Origin: JADFRG01 sp036986135
GTDB lineage: Bacteria > Chloroflexota > Anaerolineae > Anaerolineales > E44-bin32
DNA length: 22,147 nucleotides
Assembly (NCBI GenBank): GCA_036986135.1
Contig: BTQZ01000042.1
Span: 1 to 22,147, forward strand
Reading direction: 5' to 3'
The position numbers and the translations under genes were made by a program. The notes under the pieces are model-generated. The model had not been told where the DNA came from. It saw only the letters and a list, made by a program, of their open reading frames with translations, and did not search any database. This document shows positions 15,401 to 22,024 of the stretch, one piece after another (the first letter of the stretch is position 1; every line of letters begins with the position of its first letter).

Positions 15401-16496
15401 GGAAGGCGAGAAGGTAACCGTCGCCGGCGAGATCTGTGCCATCCGGCCGTATCTCACTCGCGCCGGTAAGGAGATGGGCTTCCTTTCCCTGGAGGATTTG
15501 CAGGGCACGATCGAGCTGGTGGTATTTCCACGGCTCTGGGAGAAGATCTCCAGTGACATCGAACTCAATCAAATCGTGGTCGTGAATGGGCGCGTCGATG
15601 GAAACCGCGGCGAACCGAAGCTGCTAGTGGACTCGATAGATCATGATCTCGCCAAGGCCTCGCGCGCTAAGGGCGACGCGGCAAAACGGCCCGAGGGGCA
15701 AGGTCCCACCGCGCGTGCGGTCCATTCCGGCTCCAACCGTTCTCCGCCAGCAGCGCCTCCGCAATCGAATCAGGGGGAGCGTTTGGCGAGGGCCGGTGCG
15801 GCTGGGGGGAGCGCGGAGATTTCCAATACCGAGCAGCCGACCCATGAGCGGGGCGCGGGGAACGGGGAAACACCCGACGCAGACAAGCCGGCCCATGAGC
15901 GCGGCGCGGGGAACGGGGAGATACGCGATGTAGAGCAGCCGACTCATGCGCGCGGCGCGGGAAACGGGGAAACACACGACGCAGATAAGCCGACCCATGG
16001 GCCGGCCGCGGCCTCGAGTATTCCCAACGAGCTAGCGATGGCGGATTCCGCCCCCGGGACCACGCCAACTTCCGAGACGCCGAGCATTCTTAAAGAGCCG
16101 ACGGACGACGCTCCCGTTGGTGGGGCGCCCCTGCAGGCTGCCGGGGCCCCGCCCGTGCCCGTGTTAGGCGCCCACAGTGATGAACCCCAGTTTTCCCAAG
16201 ACTTCCTTTCCGAATATCTCGCCGTCTGGCAGGGACCTGAGCCTTCGCTGGTCACCATCCTGCTTCGATCCTCGGGAGATCGCCAGCGAGATATCAGGCG
16301 CATGCGCCGCATCCATGCGCTGCTCGCATCTTATCCAGGCAGCGACCGCTTCGCGTTCACTGCTTATGAGGACGCCGGCCGATACGATCTGGCGTTTCCG
16401 AATTCGTCCACGCGCTACACGCCCGAGCTCCACACGAAGCTCTTGCGGCTGGTTGGAGATAACTGCGTGCATGTGGCGCCGCTGCACCTTCACTAA
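12465..16496 (+). CDS. dnaE: DNA polymerase III alpha subunit DnaE
   Basis: Replicative polymerase, 1343 residues. The PHP domain (1-270) has intact metal-site residues: H7/H9 in HLHVHSEYS, D16, H41 in LTDHGT, E66, H87, C137, and D205/H207 in NDVHYV. The polymerase core has catalytic D399 and D401 in PDIDMDF and D559 in KIDYLGL. The loop usually written GRGSxxGS reads NARGSAAGS (356-364). A helix-hairpin-helix/beta-binding region and QLGWEKELLGSYVSDHPL follow (940-957), then an OB fold (about 983-1060). A disordered linker (about 1062-1235) contains three 17-residue repeats, and a C-terminal domain of about 100 residues ends the protein. ATG 12465 is preferred over a GTG at 12408 because the -10 lies between them. 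The intact PHP suggests built-in proofreading, as known for mycobacterial DnaE1. Confidence 0.97.
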   Translation: MSFVHLHVHSEYSLLDGLSRIPALVQRAKELNMPAVALTDHGTMFGAVHFYNAAKQEGIKPLIGMEAYLAPRGMQDRDHQQDSRTAHLLLLAENKQGYRNLLKIATAAQLEGFYYRPRIDQAFLASHSDGLIATTGCMSGEVPRALGQGRHQYAEERLDWYFDVFGRDRFFFELQSHDIPELEGVNQALIDLAPKYKARFVATNDVHYVRPEEADLQDVLLCIQTGSVLSDPDRMRMTDDSYYLRSTQEMTELFGEVEGAIENTLWIAERANVELDFEQYRLPPFEVPRGHTAESYLRVLCEEGLERRYGAYAKDGERRERLDYELGVIHEMGFDAYFLIVWDLCRFAAEQGIWYNARGSAAGSIVAYCLDITLVDPIEHGLIFERFLNPGRVSMPDIDMDFQDDRRSELLEYTAKKYGGDKVAQIITFGTLGARAAIRDVGRVMDIPLPEVDRIAKVIPNIPGKPVTIPEALETVPNLQEAYQSSEYIRELIETAAKLEGVARNAGTHAAGVIITDKPITEYIPLHRPTKGSQEDSPIRAVTQFEMGVLESLGLLKIDYLGLSTLTVMARACDLIRQRHGVELDLQSIPRDDPKTYDLLGSGNVLGVFQVEGAGMRRYLMEMKPRNLAHVTAMVALYRPGPMEFIPAYIRRMHGQEGVTYRHPSLEPILKETYGITVYQEQIMYSAMSLAGYTASEADNLRKAVAKKKAKALREQRQKFVEGAVANEIPRETADTIFDDWEAFARYGFPKGHAADYAVICVQTAYLKANYPMEYMTALLSVYMGVTDRVALYVAECRRMGLTVLPPNVNGSGLDFEIEDQAPGIRYGLGAIKNVGYGSVEAMLQARPDEGFVDLVDFARRVDLRQVGKRAMESLIRVGALDELGARLDLLESLDRIVSYSATHFRAAEVGQLSIFGESTGVAEQLVLKPATVDVSWRRQLGWEKELLGSYVSDHPLAAKMDELSRVVTHYSGEIGESMEGEKVTVAGEICAIRPYLTRAGKEMGFLSLEDLQGTIELVVFPRLWEKISSDIELNQIVVVNGRVDGNRGEPKLLVDSIDHDLAKASRAKGDAAKRPEGQGPTARAVHSGSNRSPPAAPPQSNQGERLARAGAAGGSAEISNTEQPTHERGAGNGETPDADKPAHERGAGNGEIRDVEQPTHARGAGNGETHDADKPTHGPAAASSIPNELAMADSAPGTTPTSETPSILKEPTDDAPVGGAPLQAAGAPPVPVLGAHSDEPQFSQDFLSEYLAVWQGPEPSLVTILLRSSGDRQRDIRRMRRIHALLASYPGSDRFAFTAYEDAGRYDLAFPNSSTRYTPELHTKLLRLVGDNCVHVAPLHLH
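15834..15999 (+). repeat. 51-bp in-frame minisatellite inside dnaE
   Basis: Three copies of a 51-bp unit lie at 15834-15884, 15885-15935 and 15936-15986, with a partial fourth to about 15999. Each encodes 17 residues of the type QPTHERGAGNGETPDAD. Copies diverge slightly (KPAHERGAGNGEIRDVE, QPTHARGAGNGETHDAD). The length keeps the frame, so copy-number change would only lengthen or shorten the linker. Confidence 0.92.
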
Positions 16497-16564
16497 GAGA
16501 ATCGTTTAGAATCCCCCGCTGAAGAAGTCCGAGCCTATCAGGACAATCTAGGGGCTCATGGGAC

Positions 16565-16570
16565 TACAAT
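16565..16570 (+). promoter_or_regulatory. Candidate -10 of the phosphofructokinase gene
   Basis: TACAAT lies 31 nt before the ATG at 16602. An imperfect -35 (AGGACA, 16540-16545) is 19 bp upstream, which is longer than optimal. Moderate to weak support. Confidence 0.35.
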
Positions 16571-16601
16571 ATCCCTGTTCATTGAGGAAAAACAGATCGC
16601 G

Positions 16602-17750
16602 ATGAGAGTTGGAATACTAACCGGCGGCGGGGATGTTCCCGGCCTGAATGCCTCCATCAAGGCGGTCGTCAACCGTGTCATGCAGGGGGAACACGAGGTG
16701 GTCGGTATCCGACGGGGCTGGGCCGGACTGCTTCATTGGCAGGTGGGCGACCTTGAGACAGAGGCGAAATATATACTGCCACTCGACCGCCCCACCGTTC
16801 GTACGGTTGACCGTACCGGCGGTACTTTCCTCCACAGCTCCCGCACGAATCCTGCCAGGTTTCCAGTAGCGGAGGCACCCGAATTCCTGCGAGAGGGTCG
16901 GCAGGATGACGGATCGGCAGACTACACAGAGCATGTCCTGAAAGTGATCGAACATCTCAAACTGGATGTCCTGATCCCGATTGGCGGTGACGACACGCTC
17001 TCCTACGCCTTGCGCTTGCATGACGAAGGATTCCCGGTCGTAGCTATACCTAAGACGATGGACAATGACGTATACGGAACCGACTACTGCATTGGTTTCT
17101 CAACCGCTGTAACCCGCAGTGTTCAGTTCATCCAGAACCTGCGAACCAACGCCGGCTCGCATGAACGTATCGCCATAGTTGAGCTGTTTGGTCGACATAG
17201 TGGCGAAACTTCGCTGATCGCGGCCTATCTGTCGGGAGTGGATCGCGCCGTCATTTCCGAGGTGCCTTTCGATCCCCAGAAACTGGCGGATCTGCTGCTC
17301 GCCGACAAGATGGCCAATCCAAGTAACTACGCCATGATGACCATTTCCGAGGGCGCGCAGATGGAAGGCGGCGAAGCCTTAATGAGTGGCAGAGAGGATG
17401 CGTTCGGTCACAAAAAGCTTGGAGGGATCGGCGCCGTCGCGGGGGATGTGCTGCGCGAACTGACTGGCCAAAAGTTTATCTATCAACAACTCGCCTACTT
17501 GATGCGTTCGGGCAATCCCGACTCGCTCGACTTAATGGTGGCCATGAATTACGCGGTGATGGCCGCCGATCTGGCGCTCGAAGGAAAATCGGGCCGCATG
17601 GTAGCGCTTCGCCAGGGCATCTACACCGATGTGCCGCTCACCGAGACGCGTGAAAGGGTCAAGCACGTTGACGTCGAAGCGCTCTACGACGTGGATCAAT
17701 ACCGCCCGAAGGTTCGACAGGTAGGCGGCGTACCGATGTTTCTATCCTAG
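16602..17750 (+). CDS. 6-phosphofructokinase, pyrophosphate-type active site
   Basis: PFK family, 382 residues; phosphorylates fructose 6-phosphate to fructose 1,6-bisphosphate in glycolysis. The phosphate donor loop GILTGGGDVPGLNA (4-17), the catalytic PKTMDND (150-156) and GRHSG (197-201) are present. Two positions separate ATP from PPi enzymes: the second D in GGDD (128-131), and K151 in PKT where ATP enzymes have G. Both match the PPi-dependent type, so reversible PPi-PFK is the better prediction, though some homologues with such residues are poorly characterised. ATG 16602 is clear; the GAGG at 16584-16587 is rather distant. The gene is convergent with the toxin-antitoxin pair, 29 bp apart. 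Confidence 0.9.
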   Translation: MRVGILTGGGDVPGLNASIKAVVNRVMQGEHEVVGIRRGWAGLLHWQVGDLETEAKYILPLDRPTVRTVDRTGGTFLHSSRTNPARFPVAEAPEFLREGRQDDGSADYTEHVLKVIEHLKLDVLIPIGGDDTLSYALRLHDEGFPVVAIPKTMDNDVYGTDYCIGFSTAVTRSVQFIQNLRTNAGSHERIAIVELFGRHSGETSLIAAYLSGVDRAVISEVPFDPQKLADLLLADKMANPSNYAMMTISEGAQMEGGEALMSGREDAFGHKKLGGIGAVAGDVLRELTGQKFIYQQLAYLMRSGNPDSLDLMVAMNYAVMAADLALEGKSGRMVALRQGIYTDVPLTETRERVKHVDVEALYDVDQYRPKVRQVGGVPMFLS

Positions 17751-17762
17751 ATCTCGTGCGAG

Positions 17763-17776
17763 CTGCCCGATGGCAG
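17763..17776. terminator. Weak hairpin between convergent genes
   Basis: CTGCC-CGAT-GGCAG forms a 5-bp stem with a tetraloop in the 29-bp gap between the pfk and toxin stops. There is no T tract. It might be a minimal bidirectional terminator. Confidence 0.25.
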
Positions 17777-17779
17777 ATA

Positions 17780-18208
17780 TCAATCTGGGGACTCCCACGG
17801 ATTGAGGAGCGCGACCCCTGCTGCCCGAAAATCCTGCATATTCCTAGTAGCCAACTTCAGCCCGCCGCTGACTGCAGTCGCTGCGATCAGTGAGTCTATA
17901 GCGGGGATGGGTTTACCTATCTTCGCCGCAGAGGCGACGAGTTCTCCCCAAGTGAGCGCTACGTCCACGTCGATTGGCAAGATCTGGTCCGCGAATCGAA
18001 CCAACAGCTCAGCGGTAAGCCATTCAGACAGCTTGCTCTTGCGGCGGGAGTCCCGGAGCTTCTCTATGCCTCTCCTCAGTTCTCCCATGGTAATCACGCT
18101 GAGAAAGACCCTCTCCGGTGCAACGCCTTCGATCCAGTCGATGACGTTGGGGTTGGGCTGGGGCGATACCAGTTCGGAAATGACGTTGGTATCAAGCAGA
18201 TACGTCAT
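17780..18208 (-). CDS. vapC: VapC-family PIN-domain ribonuclease toxin
   Basis: 142-residue PIN-domain nuclease, the toxin of a type II toxin-antitoxin pair, expected to cleave RNA (often tRNA or rRNA) when freed from its antitoxin. The acidic metal-binding residues are in place: D6 in LLDTN, E43 in MGELRRG, D105 in AIDSLIAATA, and D126 in RNMQDF. Its length and the order of motifs match FitB/VapC proteins. The start overlaps the antitoxin stop by 4 nt (ATGA), so expression is coupled. It appears intact. Confidence 0.93.
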   Translation of the reverse strand: MTYLLDTNVISELVSPQPNPNVIDWIEGVAPERVFLSVITMGELRRGIEKLRDSRRKSKLSEWLTAELLVRFADQILPIDVDVALTWGELVASAAKIGKPIPAIDSLIAATAVSGGLKLATRNMQDFRAAGVALLNPWESPD

Positions 18209-18459
18209 AGTTCCACGTCCCTGGGTCTGCTGCGATCACGCGCTAGATCGAGTTTGGCGCCGACCAGAGGCGATTCCCGAAAGAACTCGAGCAAGCTGGA
18301 CCGCGATTGCTGCAACTTGGAGTAGTCGTCTTTGGAGAGAACGACCACGACCTCTTCTCCGCGGCGCGTGACGACCTGCGGCCCTTCGGCCAGGGCCCTG
18401 TTTACCAGCTGGCTAAAGCGATTCTTCGCTTCCTGAAGTTGCCAAACAGGCTCTCTCAC
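18205..18459 (-). CDS. Phd/YefM-family antitoxin
   Basis: 84-residue antitoxin preceding the PIN toxin. The N-terminal VWQLQEAKNRFSQLVNRAL and VVTRRGEEVVVVLSKDDY are typical of the Phd/YefM DNA-binding fold. The charged C-terminal tail (about 52-84) would bind and block the toxin. The start is GTG 18459 with an AGGAGG box 5 nt upstream (18470-18465). It probably represses its own promoter through the TCTAGACAG repeats just upstream. Confidence 0.92.
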   Translation of the reverse strand: MREPVWQLQEAKNRFSQLVNRALAEGPQVVTRRGEEVVVVLSKDDYSKLQQSRSSLLEFFRESPLVGAKLDLARDRSRPRDVEL

Positions 18460-18468
18460 GATTTCCTC

Positions 18469-18486
18469 CTGTCTAGACTGTCTAGA
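18469..18486 (-). promoter_or_regulatory. Toxin-antitoxin operator (two TCTAGACAG direct repeats)
   Basis: On the minus strand TCTAGACAG occurs twice in a row (18486-18478 and 18477-18469). Each copy contains the palindrome TCTAGA. The repeats lie between the -10 element and the ribosome site, overlapping both by a base or two, so antitoxin binding would block transcription start. Confidence 0.6.
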
Positions 18487-18494
18487 TTATAGCA
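18486..18494 (-). promoter_or_regulatory. Toxin-antitoxin promoter (extended -10)
   Basis: TGC followed by TATAAT (18491-18486, minus strand) forms the same extended -10 seen at rho and the mutase gene. A start near 18479 would give a leader of about 20 nt. Confidence 0.6.
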
Positions 18495-18552
18495 TATCTG
18501 CTGTCAACCGAAAAGGAGGCGATGGTTGTGCAGCTCCATTTGCTACGCGAGT

Positions 18553-18828
18553 GCCATCCAAAGCCGAGCCTTGGCTCTTGAGGGAGATGTACAGCCCACT
18601 GCCGACGATGAGGTGATCCAGGCATTCGACGTCGAGCAGTTTGCCGGACTCCACAATCGATCTTGTGAAGTGACGTCCTCGGGGGAGGGCTCTGGTCAGC
18701 TGGAGGGAGGGTTGTGTGCGATCGGGATGGTCGCGGCGATTGTATAGCAGTCACTGACGCCAATGGCTGCAGCACCTACTTCGGCTACGAAAGTCGACAG
18801 TTTGAGAAGGGTGTGCACAAGCACCAAT
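18553..18828 (-). pseudogene. radC (MPN/JAB domain) pseudogene fragment
   Basis: No intact gene lies between the antitoxin promoter and the mutase. On the minus strand the C-terminal part of a RadC-family protein can be read with disruptions. One frame gives VAEVGAAAIG...IAHNPPSS, an in-frame TGA (18698-18696), then PEPSPEDVT, corresponding to the HxHPSGDPxPSxED metal motif. After a one-base shift near 18670 the protein continues as TRSIVESGKLLDVECLDHL and IVGSGLYISLKSQG. The second histidine of HxH and the GD of the motif are also lost. The 5' part of the gene is absent. Confidence 0.8.
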
Positions 18829-18838
18829 GATGGGATAA

Positions 18839-18863
18839 GCGTCCTCGTGGAAAGCGAAGACGC
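18839..18863 (-). terminator. Hairpin after the mutase gene
   Basis: On the minus strand GCGTCTTCG (18863-18855) pairs with CGAGGACGC (18847-18839), 9 bp with one G.U, around a 7-nt loop. It lies 17 nt past the mutase stop and is followed by TTAT, so the T tract is weak. Confidence 0.45.
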
Positions 18864-18880
18864 CTAAGGCTTGCGAGTGC

Positions 18881-20560
18881 CTAGATCCAGTCCGGCTCCT
18901 CGTAAGTGCCGAAAACCTCTTTCATCACCACGATGATTTCGCCTAGCGTCGCGTAGCTCCGCACCGCATCCAAGATGTACGGCATGGTGTTTTCTGTACC
19001 CTGACAGGCGATGCGCAGGCGGTCGAGGGCCTGACCCACCGCACCGCCATCGCGCGATGCGCGTAGCTCCGTAAGCCGGGCCGTCTGATGACTGTATCCT
19101 GCGGGATCCATCCCCAAAAGGGGGATCTCGTATCCTGAATCGTCGGTGAAGGCGTTCACGCCCACGATATACCGTTCCTCTGCATCGATTTCCTTCTGGT
19201 ATTGAAACGCAGCATCCGCGATCTCGAGTTGGAAAAAGCCGGCCTCGATGGCCGGCAGGACGCCGCCGAGCTCATCGATGCGTCGGAAATAATCCCGCGC
19301 GTTCAGCTCGATGCGATTGGTCATCGCCTCCAGGTAATAGGAACCGCCCAGCGGATCAATCGAATTCGCCACGCCCGATTCCTCGGCCAGAATCTGTTGC
19401 GTGCGCAGCGCAACGGTCGCCGCATGCGCGGAGGGCAAGGCAAGCGCCTCGTCCATCGAGTTCGTGTGAAGCGATTGAGTACCACCGAGAACCGCCGCCA
19501 GCGCCTGAATGGCAACTCGCACGATGTTGTTGTCCGGCTGTTGAGCGGTGAGGCTGACGCCGGCGGTTTGCGCATGGAAGCGCATGAGCCACGACCGTGG
19601 ATTCTTGGCCTTGAAGGTCTCCCTCATCTCGTGGGCCCAGATTCGCCGGGCGGCACGATACTTGGCGATCTCTTCGAAGAAGTCATTGTGGGCATTGAAG
19701 AAGAATGAAAGCCGGGGAGCAAAATCGTCGATGTCCATTCCCCGCTCAAGCGCCCAGCGAACATATTCCATTCCGTCCGCCAGGGTAAAGGCCAGCTCCT
19801 GCGCGGCGGTCGAGCCGGCCTCCCGGATGTGGTAGCCAGAGATCGATATCGTGTTCCACAGCGGCAGATTCTGCATCCCGTACTCGATCGTGTCCGTCAC
19901 CAGCCGCATCGACGGTTCGGGAGGGAAGATGTACTCCTTCTGGGCGATGTACTCCTTGAGAATGTCGTTCTGGAGCGTCCCCCGCAGTTGTTCTGGACGC
20001 ACTCCCTGCTTCTCGGCCGCTGCGATGTACATGGCCCAGATCACCGGAGCGGGGGAATTGATGGTCATGCTGGTGGAGACCTTGTCTAATGGGATGCCAT
20101 CCAGCAGGTTTTCCATGTCTTGGAGCGAGGACACCGCCACGCCGCATTTGCCGAACTCGCCCTCCGCCTCCGGGGCATCGGTGTCATATCCCATGAGCGT
20201 GGCCAGGTCGAAGGCAATCGAGAGCCCGGTTTGCCCCTGGTCGAGCAGATAGCTGAATCGCGCGTTGGTTTCTTCAGCCGTACCAAACCCGGCGAACATG
20301 CGCATGGTCCAGGGGCGGGCGCGATACATGGTGGGGTGGATGCCGCGGGTATAGGGAAACTGGCCGGGCATCCCCAGGTCTCGGACATAGTCCATCTCGG
20401 AGATGTCGAGCGGTGTGTAGAGGCGATCAATGGGCTCAGAAGAAGTGGTGATGAACCGCGCTTGGCGCTCCGGCATAGCGGCCAATGCCTGCTGGAGGCT
20501 GGTTTCTTCCCACTTCTCGAGCGCTTCCCGAATCTCTTCTAGCTCGCGTTCATCGAACAT
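18881..20560 (-). CDS. B12-dependent acyl-CoA mutase large subunit (isobutyryl-CoA-mutase-like residues)
   Basis: Methylmalonyl-CoA mutase family, 559 residues, substrate-binding TIM barrel only; the cobalamin-binding domain is absent and must be a separate small subunit, not in the window. ATG 20560 has AAGGAG upstream. Residue numbering coincides with Propionibacterium MutB: PWTMRMFAGF (83-92), SGYHIREAG (241-249) with catalytic H244, and R283. Two residues set specificity: MutB has Y89 and R207, which hold the methylmalonyl carboxylate. Here they are F89 and Q207 (EYIAQKEY), as in isobutyryl-CoA mutase IcmA. Position 89 is not Ile and A116 is not Asp, so 2-hydroxyisobutyryl-CoA mutase is unlikely. 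Best call is an isobutyryl/n-butyryl-CoA mutase; pivalyl-type mutase is possible. It is divergent from iclR. Confidence 0.9.
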   Translation of the reverse strand: MFDERELEEIREALEKWEETSLQQALAAMPERQARFITTSSEPIDRLYTPLDISEMDYVRDLGMPGQFPYTRGIHPTMYRARPWTMRMFAGFGTAEETNARFSYLLDQGQTGLSIAFDLATLMGYDTDAPEAEGEFGKCGVAVSSLQDMENLLDGIPLDKVSTSMTINSPAPVIWAMYIAAAEKQGVRPEQLRGTLQNDILKEYIAQKEYIFPPEPSMRLVTDTIEYGMQNLPLWNTISISGYHIREAGSTAAQELAFTLADGMEYVRWALERGMDIDDFAPRLSFFFNAHNDFFEEIAKYRAARRIWAHEMRETFKAKNPRSWLMRFHAQTAGVSLTAQQPDNNIVRVAIQALAAVLGGTQSLHTNSMDEALALPSAHAATVALRTQQILAEESGVANSIDPLGGSYYLEAMTNRIELNARDYFRRIDELGGVLPAIEAGFFQLEIADAAFQYQKEIDAEERYIVGVNAFTDDSGYEIPLLGMDPAGYSHQTARLTELRASRDGGAVGQALDRLRIACQGTENTMPYILDAVRSYATLGEIIVVMKEVFGTYEEPDWI

Positions 20561-20586
20561 AAGTGCAGCTCCTTGGCTTGTGGGCG

Positions 20587-20595
20587 ATTATAGCA
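20587..20595 (-). promoter_or_regulatory. Mutase promoter (extended -10)
   Basis: TGC plus TATAAT (20592-20587, minus strand), 26 nt before the ATG at 20560. It lies in a 16-mer, CCGAATGCTATAATCG (20600-20585), identical to the one upstream of rho. TTGACG is present but 21 bp away, too far for a normal -35. Confidence 0.6.
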
Positions 20596-20637
20596 TTCGG
20601 GCCTGTGTGGCTCCGTCAAACCCACCCCGCGCCTCGG

Positions 20638-20666
20638 TTGACTCGCGCGCGGTTTGGCGCGACAAT
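20638..20666 (+). promoter_or_regulatory. iclR promoter
   Basis: TTGACT (20638-20643) and GACAAT (20661-20666) are separated by 17 bp, the best-spaced sigma-70-type promoter of the window. Transcription would start near 20673, just upstream of the palindrome at 20683. Confidence 0.5.
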
Positions 20667-20682
20667 TCTTCCTACAGACCGA

Positions 20683-20700
20683 TGTTCTCTCTAGAGAACA
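20683..20700. promoter_or_regulatory. Palindromic operator upstream of iclR
   Basis: TGTTCTCT and AGAGAACA are perfect 8-bp inverted arms separated by CT. The site lies between the predicted start of transcription and the iclR ATG (20722), well placed for autoregulation. It is also in the 161-bp region shared with the divergent mutase gene. Confidence 0.65.
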
Positions 20701-20721
20701 GCCTGCCCGGATAACCTTTCG

Positions 20722-21495
20722 ATGTCCCCAATGGTGCCCGCCGTCGAACGGGCGATGCGCATCCTGAACGCCTTCAAGGACGGCCGGGTGGAATACGGCG
20801 TTTCCGAACTCAGTCATACCCTGGATATCAATAAGAGCACGGTGCATGGCATAGTGCGTACGCTTTCCGAATACCGCATGCTGGAGCAGGATCCCAGCAC
20901 CCGCAAGTATCGGCTTGGGCCTGGTTTGATCGAGTTGGGCGGCCTGGCTCGAGCTCGCCGAGATGTGCGGGACGTCGCGCATCCTTTCACAACCGACCTG
21001 ATGGAACTGACTCGCGAGACGGTCCTGCTGGGTGTATTCGAAGACGATGGGATCACGATCATCGACGCGATGCAGCCCGCGCGTGAGCTGAGGATCACCG
21101 CCGCACCCGGCCAGCGCCTGCCCTACTCCGCCGGCTCCTTTGGCCGCGCCTTTCTGGCTTGGATGCGCGAAGAGCAGGTCGACCGGCTGATCGCAACCTA
21201 CGGTCTTCGAAGGTTTACGGATACTACCCTCACCGACCCTGCGCGCTACGAGGCCAGCCTCGAAAAAGTGAGGCGGGAAGGTTACGCGGTCGATGATTCC
21301 GAGGAGTACCTGGAGGGCGTGTGGGCCGTCTCGGCGCCGATTCATGATGAAGAGGGCATTCTCGCGGTTCTCACGGTGGTCGGTTTCACCGGCCGCATGG
21401 AGGACGATGCCAAAAGCAGCGCCATCGAAGCCGCTAACCGGGCCGCACGCCAGATCTCACGTGGAATGGGCGCGCCCTCGGAGCGGATCCGGTAG
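20722..21495 (+). CDS. IclR-family transcriptional regulator
   Basis: 257 residues. The N-terminal winged helix (about 5-65) contains VSELSHTLDINKSTVHGIVR, with the usual IclR start AVERAMRIL. The C-terminal effector-binding domain (about 80-250) includes the PGQRLPYSAGSFGRAFLAW and YAVDDSEEYLEGVWAVSAPI regions typical of the family. ATG 20722 is the likely start, with a poor ribosome site; ATG 20731 is an alternative. It precedes the molybdenum hydroxylase genes by 19 bp in the same direction and is divergent from the mutase, so it probably controls one or both in response to an organic acid or CoA-ester-derived ligand. The ligand cannot be inferred. Confidence 0.95.
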   Translation: MSPMVPAVERAMRILNAFKDGRVEYGVSELSHTLDINKSTVHGIVRTLSEYRMLEQDPSTRKYRLGPGLIELGGLARARRDVRDVAHPFTTDLMELTRETVLLGVFEDDGITIIDAMQPARELRITAAPGQRLPYSAGSFGRAFLAWMREEQVDRLIATYGLRRFTDTTLTDPARYEASLEKVRREGYAVDDSEEYLEGVWAVSAPIHDEEGILAVLTVVGFTGRMEDDAKSSAIEAANRAARQISRGMGAPSERIR

Positions 21496-21514
21496 GGATT
21501 GAAACCGGGATTTC

Positions 21515-22024
21515 ATGAAGCAACTGATCAGCCTGAAAGTTAACGGGCAAGTCCGGGAGCTTTGGACCTCCGTCCATAAGACTCTCCTGGAAGTGCTGCG
21601 CGAGGACTTGTTCCTAACCGGCACAAAACACGGCTGCGAGCTTGGGGAGTGCGGGACCTGCACCGTCCTGATCGACGGCCGGCCGACTCTCTCCTGCCTG
21701 GTGCTGCCCATCGAAGTGCAGAGAAGTGAAATCCTGACCGTGGAAGGCATGGCCAAGAACGGACGACCCCATCCACTCCAGACCGCATTTGCCGAGCTGG
21801 GGGCCGCCCAGTGCGGATACTGCACGCCGGGCATGCTCGTCACGGCCAAGGCGCTGCTGGAACTTGAACCTCAGCCCGACGAGATAGCGATCCGCGAAGC
21901 GCTGGCCGGAAATCTGTGCCGGTGCACGGGCTACCGCAAGATCATCGAAGCCGTGGAATTGGCCGCCGGGCGCATGCAATCGGACAACCTTCAGGCCGAA
22001 GGATCGGGAAATTCAGGTGGCTGA
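21515..22024 (+). CDS. [2Fe-2S] subunit of a xanthine-dehydrogenase-family molybdenum hydroxylase
   Basis: 169 residues, the usual size of the small iron-sulfur subunit. It carries electrons from the molybdenum centre to FAD. The N-terminal plant-type ferredoxin cluster is bound by C41, C46, C49 (CELGECGTC) and C61. The C-terminal all-helical cluster is bound by C100, C103 (CGYC), C135 and C137 (CRC). ATG 21515 follows iclR by 19 bp. The end overlaps the next gene by 8 nt. Family members include xanthine, nicotinate, carbon monoxide and aromatic-CoA oxidoreductases; sequence alone does not choose among them. Confidence 0.96.
   Translation: MKQLISLKVNGQVRELWTSVHKTLLEVLREDLFLTGTKHGCELGECGTCTVLIDGRPTLSCLVLPIEVQRSEILTVEGMAKNGRPHPLQTAFAELGAAQCGYCTPGMLVTAKALLELEPQPDEIAIREALAGNLCRCTGYRKIIEAVELAAGRMQSDNLQAEGSGNSGG

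Noticed and set aside
18502..18507. TTGACA (minus strand) as -35 of the toxin-antitoxin promoter
   Set aside because: It is only 10 bp from the -10 element, far too short; the extended -10 suffices.
18482..18775. 97-codon minus-strand and 73-codon plus-strand frames as small genes
   Set aside because: The region is explained better by the disrupted radC reading on the minus strand in other frames.
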